Source: Ochromonadaceae sp. CCMP2298
Taxonomy: Eukaryota > Sar > Synurophyceae > Ochromonadales > Ochromonadaceae
Assembly: GCA_026770595.1 (NCBI GenBank)
Contig: MU634615.1
Location: 1 to 11,116 of the forward strand
Length of the DNA stretch: 11,116 nt
Direction of reading: 5' to 3'
Shown: positions 1 to 10,000 of the stretch, piece after piece
Position numbering within the stretch: the stretch's first letter is position 1
How the letters are laid out: each line of letters starts with the position of its first letter
The notes under the pieces: generated by a model
Told to the model about the DNA's origin: nothing
The model's database searches: none
What the model saw: the letters and a program-made list of their open reading frames with translations, nothing else
Program-made: the position numbers and the translations under genes

Positions 1-60
1 GGATCTGCTGTAACTTAGTTCCTAGCTGGATCAAGTAGAACAGCCATTAATCTAGCCAGA

Positions 61-80
61 TTCTCTATTGGCTTTGCAGA
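61..80 (+). promoter_or_regulatory. possible 3' splice acceptor before the small gene
   Basis: A T/C-rich tract ends in TTTGCAG at 74-80, 21 nt before the ATG at 102. It resembles the CAG acceptors of the introns in the large gene. It could end an intron in the 5' leader, or an intron joining an upstream coding exon. No donor is visible within the 60 bases available to the left. Confidence 0.3.
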
Positions 81-101
81 GCCTTCAAGGTAGCAAGAGC
101 G

Positions 102-416
102 ATGGTGAAGCAGACGAACGGAAACAGGCTGCCCAAGGGCAAGCAGACCAACAAGGTCACGGCCAAGCACAAGAGGTCCGAGGCGCACTTGGAGAAGAAG
201 GAGAAAAAGGCGAGCGCGAAGGAGAACAAGGCGAGCGCGATGGAGTCAGATGAGACGCCTGCTCTGCAGCTGACAGACGAGCAGAAGCTGGCTGCTAAGG
301 CTGAGCGCAAGAAGCTGAACAAGGACAAGATCTTGTACAAGAAGAACAACTACAACTGCTGCGGGAAGAACGGACCTCGGCAGGTGAACGGCACGGGTTT
401 CAATCTGGCGAAGTGA
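102..416 (+). CDS. small lysine-rich protein of unknown function
   Basis: This frame runs from ATG to TGA and gives 104 residues. I do not recognise the family. The first 45 residues are almost all Lys, Ala, Glu, Asn and Gln, including KKEKKASAKENKAS, so this part is probably disordered or nucleic-acid binding. Residues 58-80 look helical and charged. The C-terminus is different, with a YNCCGKNGPRQVNGTGFNL stretch carrying a Cys pair, Gly and Asn. The ATG has a purine at -3 and G at +4 (gcgATGg), which fits a eukaryotic start. An in-frame TAA at 48-50 shows the frame does not simply continue upstream. A pyrimidine-rich tract ending in CAG at 78-80 looks like a 3' splice acceptor, so the mRNA may have a 5' leader exon or an upstream coding exon outside the window. 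It lies tail-to-tail with the large calpain gene. Codon use favours G/C-ending codons (AAG for Lys), like the neighbouring exons, which supports real coding. Function is unknown. Confidence 0.6.
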   Translation: MVKQTNGNRLPKGKQTNKVTAKHKRSEAHLEKKEKKASAKENKASAMESDETPALQLTDEQKLAAKAERKKLNKDKILYKKNNYNCCGKNGPRQVNGTGFNLAK

Positions 417-426
417 GCGGCGGAGA

Positions 427-464
427 GTGGATAGTGGATAGTGGATAGTGGAGGGGGGGGGGGG
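427..464. repeat. 8-bp tandem repeat followed by a 12-G run
   Basis: About three copies of GTGGATAG-type units run from 427 to 452, followed by 12 consecutive G at 453-464. It lies just past the stop codon of the small gene, so it is probably in its 3' UTR. Slippage-prone sequence like this is expected to vary in length between alleles. Confidence 0.7.
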
Positions 465-741
465 CTGAGGAGCAGAGGGCTGAGGAGGAGCGAGCAGAGA
501 GCGGAGAGCGGAGAGCTGAGGAGGATAGCGCAGAGGAGGAGAGAGGAGAGAGCAGAGAGCAGACAGGCGATGGCACAAGGGACTAGAGACATGCTCTATC
601 GGTTGGGTTACTGGCACCGGTAACATGGATGCCTTTACATGGCACAGTGGCCAGAGCAGATAGCCTTGTAGCGGAGTAGCGGAGTAAGGAGGAGAAGGGG
701 TTAAGAGGGGACGGAGGACGTTCACTCTCCCCAGTGGGGCA

Positions 742-789
742 CAGATGCAGACGCAGATACAGATACAGATACAGATGCAGATGCAGATG
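742..789. repeat. CAGATR hexanucleotide tandem repeat
   Basis: Eight consecutive hexamers, in order CAGATG, CAGACG, three CAGATA, three CAGATG. They lie in non-coding DNA between the two genes. A hexamer stays open as a Gln-Met/Ile repeat in one frame, but nothing around it supports a coding exon. Confidence 0.85.
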
Positions 790-936
790 CGAGTGTTCAG
801 GTTAAGTCAGTTTTTAAAGCTAAAGGTTAGCTCTCCGCATTCCCGCTTGTTTGGTCTGCCCCCACGATTATGTATCATAACTTATAGACTTTCGCCCCCC
901 CACAACTTGTAAACAACGCAAGCAACAATTTGTTTT

Positions 937-942
937 TTTAAT
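937..942 (-). promoter_or_regulatory. possible polyadenylation signal of the calpain gene
   Basis: Read on the minus strand this is ATTAAA followed by an A-run, 82 nt beyond the TAG stop of the large gene. It is the common variant of the AATAAA signal. A single hexamer in AT-rich DNA is weak evidence and the organism may use a different signal. Confidence 0.25.
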
Positions 943-1023
943 GGCTCTAGCTCTCTGCTCTATGTACAATGAAATATATCCATACCATACACCTATCACC
1001 GGTACCGGATACACCCTTCCCGT

Positions 1024-4000
1024 CTAATCGTCCTCCTCCTCCGACTCTGGCTCGTCGTCCGAGTCGTCGTCGTTTATGTCCGTGCCCATCAGCTGCTTGA
1101 TGCCCCTCCCGATGGACCAGCCCGCCCCCGCCTTGGGGGCCGCCACCACCGTGCGCGCCTTGTTGCTGCCCTCATTGGGCGCAATCTCCTTCTCCTCCTC
1201 CTGCCGCTCCCCCTTGAGCATCCAAATGGGCGGCCAGATGGGCGTGAACTCCGCCCTATGGTTGGACAGCACCGAGATCTTGAAGTTGCCCTCCATGCCT
1301 GCCACATAGGCAGCCACCAGTACCACGTACAGCCCAGGCTGCAGTCCGCTGCCGTAAACATTCACCGTGCGCTCGGCTACGGGCTCGCCTGAGCTGTAGA
1401 GCACCTCCTCCTTGTGCAGCTGCTCCAGGCGCATGCCCATGGTGGGGTCGGGGCTGCGCACCACCATCACGCAGAAGGGGTGCACCACTAGCTGGGACCG
1501 CACCTTGCTCGTGAACTGTGTCACGCTGATGCGGAAGTCTGTGGGCCGGGACACGCGGAACAGGTAATGAGGGTTGTTCTCCAGCACGCAGTTCGGGTTA
1601 TGCTGCGTAGGCAGTCCCCCCGCAGAGTCGACCTTGGCCCTTGCTCTCTTCTTGTCCTCCGCTGCTGTGTTGTTCACCAGCGCTTCTTCGGGATTCGCCT
1701 CATCAGCCATCAACTTCTCTATTTCGGCCTTCTCGTGACTCGTCTCGTTAGAAGCCTTCCACACGCCTGGGTGGAGTAGTGGGTGTGGATTAGTGGATAT
1801 GGAGTAGTGAATGTGAGCATGTAAATACACTCATATGAAAAAAGTATGCACAAATGTACCAAACACTTATGTACCTGGGTGGATGGTCTCAAACCATCTA
1901 GCGGTGTTGTAGTACTTGCACACATAAAGGTTGCGGAATACGTTACAGAAGTCGTCGAACGCGATGAAGAACGTGTTGTCGTCCTCTGCATCTGAGTGTC
2001 CCAGTTTCTGCTTCAACTTCTTTGACCACAGTGGGGACTTATCTGACCAGTCACCCTTCCACTCGTCGTGGTCGCCTGGCGGGTTGCGCAGCTTCAGCAG
2101 GCGGTGACCATCCATATAGCGTACGTCGTATATAGTGTACGCTGCGTCGAAGACGATACCCATATCCTGTATCTCCTTATCTACCAGATTAGAGTCCCCC
2201 GTGCCCGCACCTAGTATGTAGCCGTTAGCGCGATAGCGCAGCAGGGAGTCCCACAAAGCGCGCTTGCCCACACCTCTCGAAACACTGCTCAAGGGAATGC
2301 ACTCAGCCTCACAGCCTGTCAAATCCTGCAGCGCGTGGTGCACATACCCCCTCTCCAGCATCTCATAAGACCCATAGTACTTCGCAAATGCCTTCTCAAT
2401 CAGTGACAGCCACAATCCTTTGCACTCCTTGTTGTGCGCGCCCGCCATGCCCCTGTTCTCGTTAGACCAGTTTTCTTTCTTGCGCATGGGGAATAGGTCG
2501 TCCACTATGATAGGCGTCCACTCAGAGTTACGGAACAGCTGTACGCAGTATGCGCCCACCTCTGTGAGCAATGTGGTCTCACCGTCCTGGCCTGAGTGCC
2601 CCACGAACAGCCCCTTAATCTGTGCGTTGATGATGCCGTTGCCGAAGTCACCCGCTGCTACCAGCATGTTTATCGCGGACAATAGCCAGTTATCCTTGAA
2701 CACCCCACCCTCCACCTCGTCTGGGTGCGTACCCCCATCAAACAGCATAACCTCTTCGCTGATACCGGGTGCACAGCGCCACCCTAGCACATGATCTGAG
2801 TGGCTGTGGCCGATAGAGTCGGGGCCGGGTTGGAAGGTCGAGTCGACGAACTGATAGGCTCTCCCGTATTCGCCCAGCCTGGTAGAGGTATAATATACAG
2901 ATTAGGCATAGAGGTAACGGGATAAATACACAGATATATAGAGAGGGATACATACACAGAATAGGCAAAGAGAGGGAATAAATGCATATGTGCAACATAA
3001 AAAGAGGGATAAATAGATAGATAAGGCAAAGAGAGGGGGATAAATACAGGATAATACACAGATATATAGAGAGGGATGCATACCTAGCGTCCTTCTGCGC
3101 CGTCTCTATGTCGATCAGCGTCATCTGCATCGACTCGAGAGCGTCATTTCTCTCCGCAAAGTACGCCAGCTTGAACCTATGGGGGAGTTGGGAGGGGAGG
3201 GGATGAAATGGGAGGGAATGGAAGGTAGGGAAGGTATGGCGGGGGATGGAAGGGAGGGAAGGGCGGGAGGGGAAAGATACAGGTAAGTTGTGAAATATCG
3301 GGTAGTATAGTAGGTACACATACCTATCATACAACTCCATCTCCCGCAGGTCCACCCAGCACTCGGGATCGCTTATCCACAGCTGTGTAGTATAAGTATT
3401 AGTATTAGTTAGTAATCGTAAGTATTCGTAAGTATTCGTAAGTATTCGGAAGTATTCGGAAGTAGTAGTAAGTATTATACATAATATTAGAAACAATTAT
3501 AAAAAAATATTATGTATAATACTCACGTCTCTGCGATTGGCAAACTTCTGGCGCTCAAAGCCCTGCAGTGCGTCTATGAACTCCTGTAGCCGCTGCTCCT
3601 TGCGCTTCACGATTGCGATTGTCATCAAGTCCCTCCAGTAAGCATCCCTGAGGCGACGCTCCTTCTGTAGCGAGATGGCTTCGAAGGCAATCTCATAGTC
3701 TGACGTGTCTATCATATTATCCCGCTCTGTCTGCTCTTCACTGAACGTGCTTTTCAGCAGATGGAATCTGTCCCTTTCGTCAACCGTGAGCGTGTTGAGC
3801 CAGGCGGCCACCAGCTGGATGTTTATACTGCTAAAGGACTTGCTTGAGAATATGTCAGGAGGGGGGGTTATGCCGTTCGAGGCCAGGCGGAACCTATTCT
3901 CCCGCAGGAATTTCTGGAATAACACCTGCTCGCGTTGTAGCTTCACGTCCGCGCCCACAAGCAACATGAGCAGAAAGTGCACCGCGCAGCGAGTCTCCTC

Positions 4001-7000
4001 TCTGTAGAGGGTAGAAGTATTAGGGTAAGTATTAGGTTTAGTGTTAGGGTGGTATGTGTGTATGTGTTAGCGTTAGGGTGGTGTGTATATGTGTTAGTTT
4101 AGGGTTAGTATGAGGGTATACAATGTATATGTGTAGTTTCCGAACCCTCCGCGGTATACAATATATAGATAGTACCCTAACCCTACCTGTAGGTGAAGTC
4201 CAGAGCCTCGTCCAGGTCTCGAACACGCGCGAGCATGCTTATCAGATCCAGATCCTCCGTCAGCGCAACAAGCTTCAGGTCGTTGCCCTGGGCGTCCCAG
4301 AAGTCCAGGAATTTCGGGTAGAACTTTTCGTAGGATGGGTACTCCTTGAACAGTGGTAGAAGTGGGAGTAGTGGGGGTTAGTAACAGTAGGTAGGTAGCA
4401 CTAGTAAGTAGAATAGTATACCTTGAAGGACACCAGAGTGCGGTACATTGTGCCCTCCAGTCCCAGGAAGCCTAGGGGACCCCTGCCTGTGCAGAAGGCT
4501 TCCATGAGGGCGTCCTTGAAGCCAAAGGTGCCCTGGGAATAAAGTAATAGGCATTATGTGGGTGGTAATAAGGGTTAAGTAGTGTTAGGTATGAAGAAGT
4601 GTTAGGTAATAGGGTTAAAAGCATAATGTGTAATACATATAGAAAGTAATAAGTATAGAAAGTATTAAGCAAAAGTAAGTATACATAAAAAGAAGTAAAC
4701 AAAAGTAATAAGCATTTGTAATAAATACCTGGGAGTGACGCTTCCAGCCGGACGACTTGGGCACTGGGATCATCTCTAGCAGCACCTTTACGTTCGCCTT
4801 GAAGTCCACCCACATCTGCTGGTACCACAGTAATTCGAACTCGTCCACGTCTGCTAACTCAACAGTGTGTGCTTCCACCTCCTCCTCCTGCACGTACTTC
4901 AGAGCGCGCACGTCGCCCATCAAATCGACTGCGTTGGTGAGGGCTGTGCGCGCCTGTAGACGCTGTAGAGGGCTCAAAGTGACCTCTGCGGCGACCTTTT
5001 CGGTGTACACCTCGTACCCACGCATCTCGAGGTTGATAGGCTGCTGCCTCTCGGAAAACATTTCTTTGGCGGCATTAGCAGCCTCCACAATGCCCTCCGC
5101 TGAGAGCATCGTACTCGCCTTGGCTAGCTGGTTGGGGATGGTCGTAACGCACATGCAGAAGATGGCTAGTATGAGGAGCAGGAAGCAGCACGCCAGGGCG
5201 ACCCCGATGTTCACTGGGTAGTAGAACACAGCCATTGTGCAGCCCCATAGCACGCCTATAACGCACAGAAAGAACGCGTCCAATACGGTCTCTGACTCGT
5301 TGACCACGTCTTGATTCTGGGAGTCGTAACTGTACACGGGTAGAACGAAGGGGGAGAAGAAGAGCTTTGAGTCCAGGTCGATTGAGAACAGGCGCTGGCC
5401 GATGCGTAGTGCGTGTTGAAACATCGTTACGAAGGCGAACACAGAGGCGGCGAAAATGGGGTTCGCGGGGCTGTAGGTGTGTGCGTGAGAGCGGGGGTTA
5501 GGGTAGGTATAGAGAGAGTCATGAGTGTGAATGAGATTAACATAAAAGAAAGTGTAACTGCACACACACATAAACATACATATACATACATATATAACAC
5601 ACACAATACACATAATGAATGCTTACGTGAAGAAGGCCACCATAAAGGTGATGAACAACGTCAGATAGATCGCATAGCGACCAACAACTAGCAATTCTGG
5701 TGACAGATAGAAGTCGTTCTTGGCCCAGTCCCGCACAAACACGTACGCCACCAGCAGCACTATGAGCAGCAGCGTCGCCACCTGCCCCACCAGGATGTCC
5801 ACGAACACGTACAACTGCCAGTTGAATATGATCGTCCCGGAGATGAGCACAGGCGCGGCCTGTAGATAACTGAGCGCCTCGCGGAATGAAACCCTGCCGT
5901 CCCCGTCCCCATCGAGATCTTCGAACTTGAATCCCCCGTCGTACCACGCATAAGACTGGAACACGATAGCGCCAAATAGGTAGTAGTTGATGAAGAAGTT
6001 CATAACCCAAAGGGAGCCCATTAGACCCACATCTGCCTCCAGGTAGACGAGGAAGAACAGCAGGCAGAAGAGGGCGTGCAGGGCGGCGGCAAACTTGAAC
6101 ACGTTGCGTTGTGTTTCGTCGAAAGTGTACGTGTTGAAGTACTTGATGACTGGCACTAACGTGCAGATGGCGATAATCACGGCCACCCATATGGCCTGGC
6201 CGACGTAGGGGGGGGAGACGAACACACTGAGCGCGATGCCGAACAGCAGCACCAACAGCAGCCCACCGTACCAGCAGCCCAGCAAAAGGTACTCTACTTG
6301 GTTCAGGTGCCCCCCCCACATGGCATCGTCGAAGGGCAGTTTGGCCAGGTCAGCCTCGCTAAGCATCATTGTGCCATCCTCCTGGTTCTCCTCATCCTCC
6401 CCCTCCTCCTGATTCTTTCCCCCCCCCTCCCCCCCCTCCCCTTTGGACTTTTCTGGCGAACCCGGCCTAGAACTAGTGGGGGTTTTGGGTGGCGATCCGG
6501 GCTTCATGGAGGTTTTGTCAAACAGAGCCACCGTGCCCTCCCCCTCGTCGTCCTTCACCTCCCCCTCCTCCTCCTCATACTTGGCAGCTGGCGTAACCTT
6601 ATTACTCACCAAGGCGCTTTTCAGCAACCCCCAGGCTTGTCCTATGAACTTCCTCACAATTCGCATCACCTTGACCATCTTCACCACCCACTCATTCTGC
6701 CAAAACGATCGTTGCTTGACGAACGTCGAGGCTAATGCTTTCTTCCTTCTCGCGTCCCTCTTTTCCTCCAGGGCTTCTTTTTCTGTCACTTCGAACTGCG
6801 CCCACGGGTCGGCTGCGTCAATTACGTCCGCCTCGTTGCCGAACTTATCATTATCCAAGGCATCATCCCGACTGCGCAGGTCCTTAACCAGCGGCATCTT
6901 CGTCTTGATGCCTAGATTCTGCCGCTTCTTGCGCAGTACTGACTTGAGCGGCAGGGGGGGCATTTTGATCTCATCGGTCGTGTTACCGGTCACTTTCAGT

Positions 7001-10000
7001 TCGGGTAGTTTGAAGCCCTTCAAAGTGCGTTGCTGCACCTCGCTTTGTGGCTCCTCCTCGTAGTCTTCCAGCTCGCCCTCCACCTGCCCCAGGCCCTGCT
7101 CTTGAAACTTCTCCACCTTACTTCCCCCCCCCCCCTTGATGGCCGTCTTGGGGGCGCCGAAGAGATCCTCAATCATACTAAATGCCACCTCCAGGTCCGA
7201 AGGGTCCTCCCCCCCCACCTCCGCCTCCTCCTTAACCCTAGGCCACTGTATAAGCTCGAAGTCATTGCGCACCCACACCTTCCACGCGATGCCGAAGCAC
7301 ACAGCGATAGGGGGGAGGAAAATCGCGCCTATCATTACGGCCAGCGAGCCCGTCGCAGCGTATACTAAGAAACCGGTTATGAGGATAGCGGTCTCGGTGC
7401 CGAGGGCCAGTATGCGGGGGAGAGAGAACTGCGGGCGCAGGAAGAAAATCTCCTTCATACGGCCCCTCAGCAGGCCGTGCTGGTCTAGGTAGTAGGCTCT
7501 GAAGGTGGCGAACATCAGTGTACCGATGACGGTAAAGCAGAGAGCCAGCATCCCGAATACTGTAACGTTCCACCCCTCGTAGCCCAGCACTACCAGGTTT
7601 GGCACCGGTAGGGCGTCGACAGCTGCCCTGAATGCAGCCACCACCAACACTGAGGCGAAGGCCATACTGATCAACAGTAGGTTGAAGTAGGATGTGCCGA
7701 CGATGTCAGGATTGCGTGTCTCGTTCACATTATGTCCTGTGAAGGCGATGTCCCCCGCCTCGCGCTTTGACAGCATAGGTAGGAAGTTTGACATCAGATC
7801 TTGAGCGAGCAGGCCCGCGTAGAGCATGTAGCACGCGGAGTAGTTCAAAAGCCACAATGTTACTGGCGAGCCCATGATTAAAACCCTCCCCATGGTCAGC
7901 AACGCGATCATAAAACCCGGGTTCCACTTGGCATCCCCGTGGGACATACTGAGGTGTATGGCGTCCAATAGGGTGAGACAGAGGCAGTGCAGGAAGGCCA
8001 GAGAGGGGTTGTTGGTGCCCGCTGCGGCGAATATGAAGTATATGAGGAGAACGAACATGGCCCCGATGTAAAGCTTCCACGCCTAGGGATTGGGGTTGGG
8101 GTAGGGTTGGGGTTAGGGGTAGTGGTTAGCTTACACCTATACATAACTATATACATACATATACACACACATACACATCTGTATATACATACCTCCTGTC
8201 TCTTGAACTCATCAACCTCCTCTGCATCGATAGTCCCATCCGCATCCGCATCATCCGCAGCCAGCTCCTGCAATGCAGCCGAGTAAGCGAATGCCGGCAC
8301 CTTCGGATTGACTGTATAATTCTCCCCCAGCAGGGCGTGCAAAATACGGTTTATTTTGAGATCTCTGTACTCCCCCCCCTTCTTCTGCCGATCCTTCACG
8401 TGGAAGACCGCCTCTGCCATCTTCTGCACCACCATACGCAGATGCACCGTCTGACTGCGGTCCTGCTTAAAGGCCAGTTGCATAAGAGGTACCGTGTTGA
8501 TCACGCCGAAAATCAGCGCCAGGGCGGTGAAATTGAGGGCGTATCCGTACTGCACAACGCCTGGGTCTGTGAACACGATGCCCACCAGGAACACGATGAA
8601 GAAGGCCACGGCCAGTGCGAGGGAGGCCAGGCATAGGGGGGATATGCGCCAGTGAGAGCGGCGCCAGAGGTTTATCCCGAACCACAGGAAGAGCAGACTG
8701 ATGCCCATGAAGGCCACGGCCATTCCTAGTGCTTCGGGACGCACTGCGGCGATGCAGCACAGGCCCCAGCTGAGCACCAGCCAGAAGGGCACTGAGAGGA
8801 TAAAGTAGATGATATTGCGCACGTGGAAGAGGCGGCTGCGGTACTGAATGTTGTGCAAAGTCTCGCCTCTGCATAGGTACAGACCCGCTAGGATATTGCG
8901 GTCCCGGCCCGTAAGCACCTGCACCGCTAGGTAGTTAGACACTCGGTCCACGCGGTAGTCAATTTTGTCCAGAAAGCGGGCAGCCATAGGAATGAAAAAT
9001 ACCACCAAAGCGAACCCATAGGAGAGGGATAAAGACACGAAGAGCACGCTGTCGTAGACGATCTCCACCACGTCCTCGCGGGGCGCGGCGGGGTCCGGCA
9101 CGGCTAGAATGATGTAGTTGTAGTCATACAGCGCCTGCTGGCCGTTAGAATTGGTGTCCACGCCCTGCAATGTGTTTGCCCGAAATGCTTGCACGCCTGA
9201 CTCGATACCCCCGTCTTTGTTCTTCACCGTGCCAGCGATCGCCTTGTAATAACACCCAAAATAGTTGCCCGTGTCTGCCATCAAAATCCCCCTAATGGAC
9301 AGGTACGTGTCGGAGAATTCGTCTGTTATCCAGGCAGGCACGCCGAGCGCATTGTCCTCCTCGAAGCGGCAGATGTAGATAAAGGCGGGAAAATTGAAGC
9401 CCCCCCAGAACTTTACGGAGTTATATGCGCCGAGAGCTTTTTCTGCATTGTTCGTGCGGAACATCAGAGCACCCTTGAGTGACGTCATTAGAGGGCTGGT
9501 GGGGTTGATGAGCGTGTCGAAGTCGGAGAAGTAGGGGTAGCCGAAGTCATTGTCGGTAGTCCAATCGGCGGAGGCGGTGAGAGCGCCAGCAGCGGATAGG
9601 GCTGGTTTTTCGATCATGTTTCCTGCCCCCACGAGCTCGACTTCTGCAGTAAAGGGGACGATGTAGATGGTCAAGTACAGACACACAGATCCTGTGGTTG
9701 TGCACAGCTGGGGCGTGAAGTTGATCGTGCCTGTTTCGTTGCAGCGCTTGCGATAAGGCATAGCCCATAGGGAGTCGTCGGATTGACAGCCAAACACCGT
9801 GTCGCACCGTTGCTCGTCATAGTTAGCATTGAAGGTGCTGCAGAAGGGCACGCGCACTGAAGACTCCACTAACAGATCATCTGCCCCCTCTAGGCCCGTA
9901 TCGTGGTCCCAGATCTCCACCCTGATGTCAGTAGCAGAGCCCAAAAAACCCAAAGAAACGTACTGGTTCCATTCGGGGTTTAGGTTGTTGCGTTGGTCTA

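Larger units (their letters stand above)
417..1023. other. intergenic region between convergent genes, repeat-rich
   Basis: No gene is supported here. The first part (about 417-600) is strongly purine-rich on the plus strand (GGAGAG, GAGGAG, CAGAGAG), with an 8-bp repeat and a run of 12 G. Frames that stay open across it on either strand are low-complexity and not protein-like. A block of CAGATR hexamers follows at 742-789. The segment 790-1023 is AT-richer and should hold the 3' UTR and cleavage region of the minus-strand calpain gene. The 3' UTR of the small plus-strand gene must start at 417. Confidence 0.6.

Noticed and set aside
246-725. Minus-strand open frames of 159 and 80 residues opposite the small gene and the GA-rich tract
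   Set aside because: They are Leu/Ser/Pro-rich products of purine-rich DNA read backwards, with no protein-like pattern. The plus-strand frame is better supported.
1900-2865. Active cysteine protease
   Set aside because: Asn and Ala occupy the Cys and His positions in an alignment anchored by DNW/DCW, AY, DVR and RNP. No nearby Cys-Trp pair can replace them.
3389-3480. CRISPR-like array in intron 6
   Set aside because: The units are 10 bp and contiguous, with no spacers, inside a eukaryotic intron.
2738-3496. 252-residue frame reading through introns 6 to 8
   Set aside because: It contains exons 7 and 8 but also intronic Tyr/Leu/Ser-rich simple sequence, and it leaves the calpain frame after intron 8. 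The spliced model restores DEK1-like sequence at every junction.
5537-6319. 260-residue minus-strand frame offset from exon 2
   Set aside because: It is an Arg/His/Gly-rich shadow of the GC-rich membrane exon. The true frame has clear membrane helices and an EF-hand.
6443-7063. 206-residue plus-strand frame opposite the charged loop
   Set aside because: It is the Ser/Leu/Pro-rich complement of the loop exon, with no domain.
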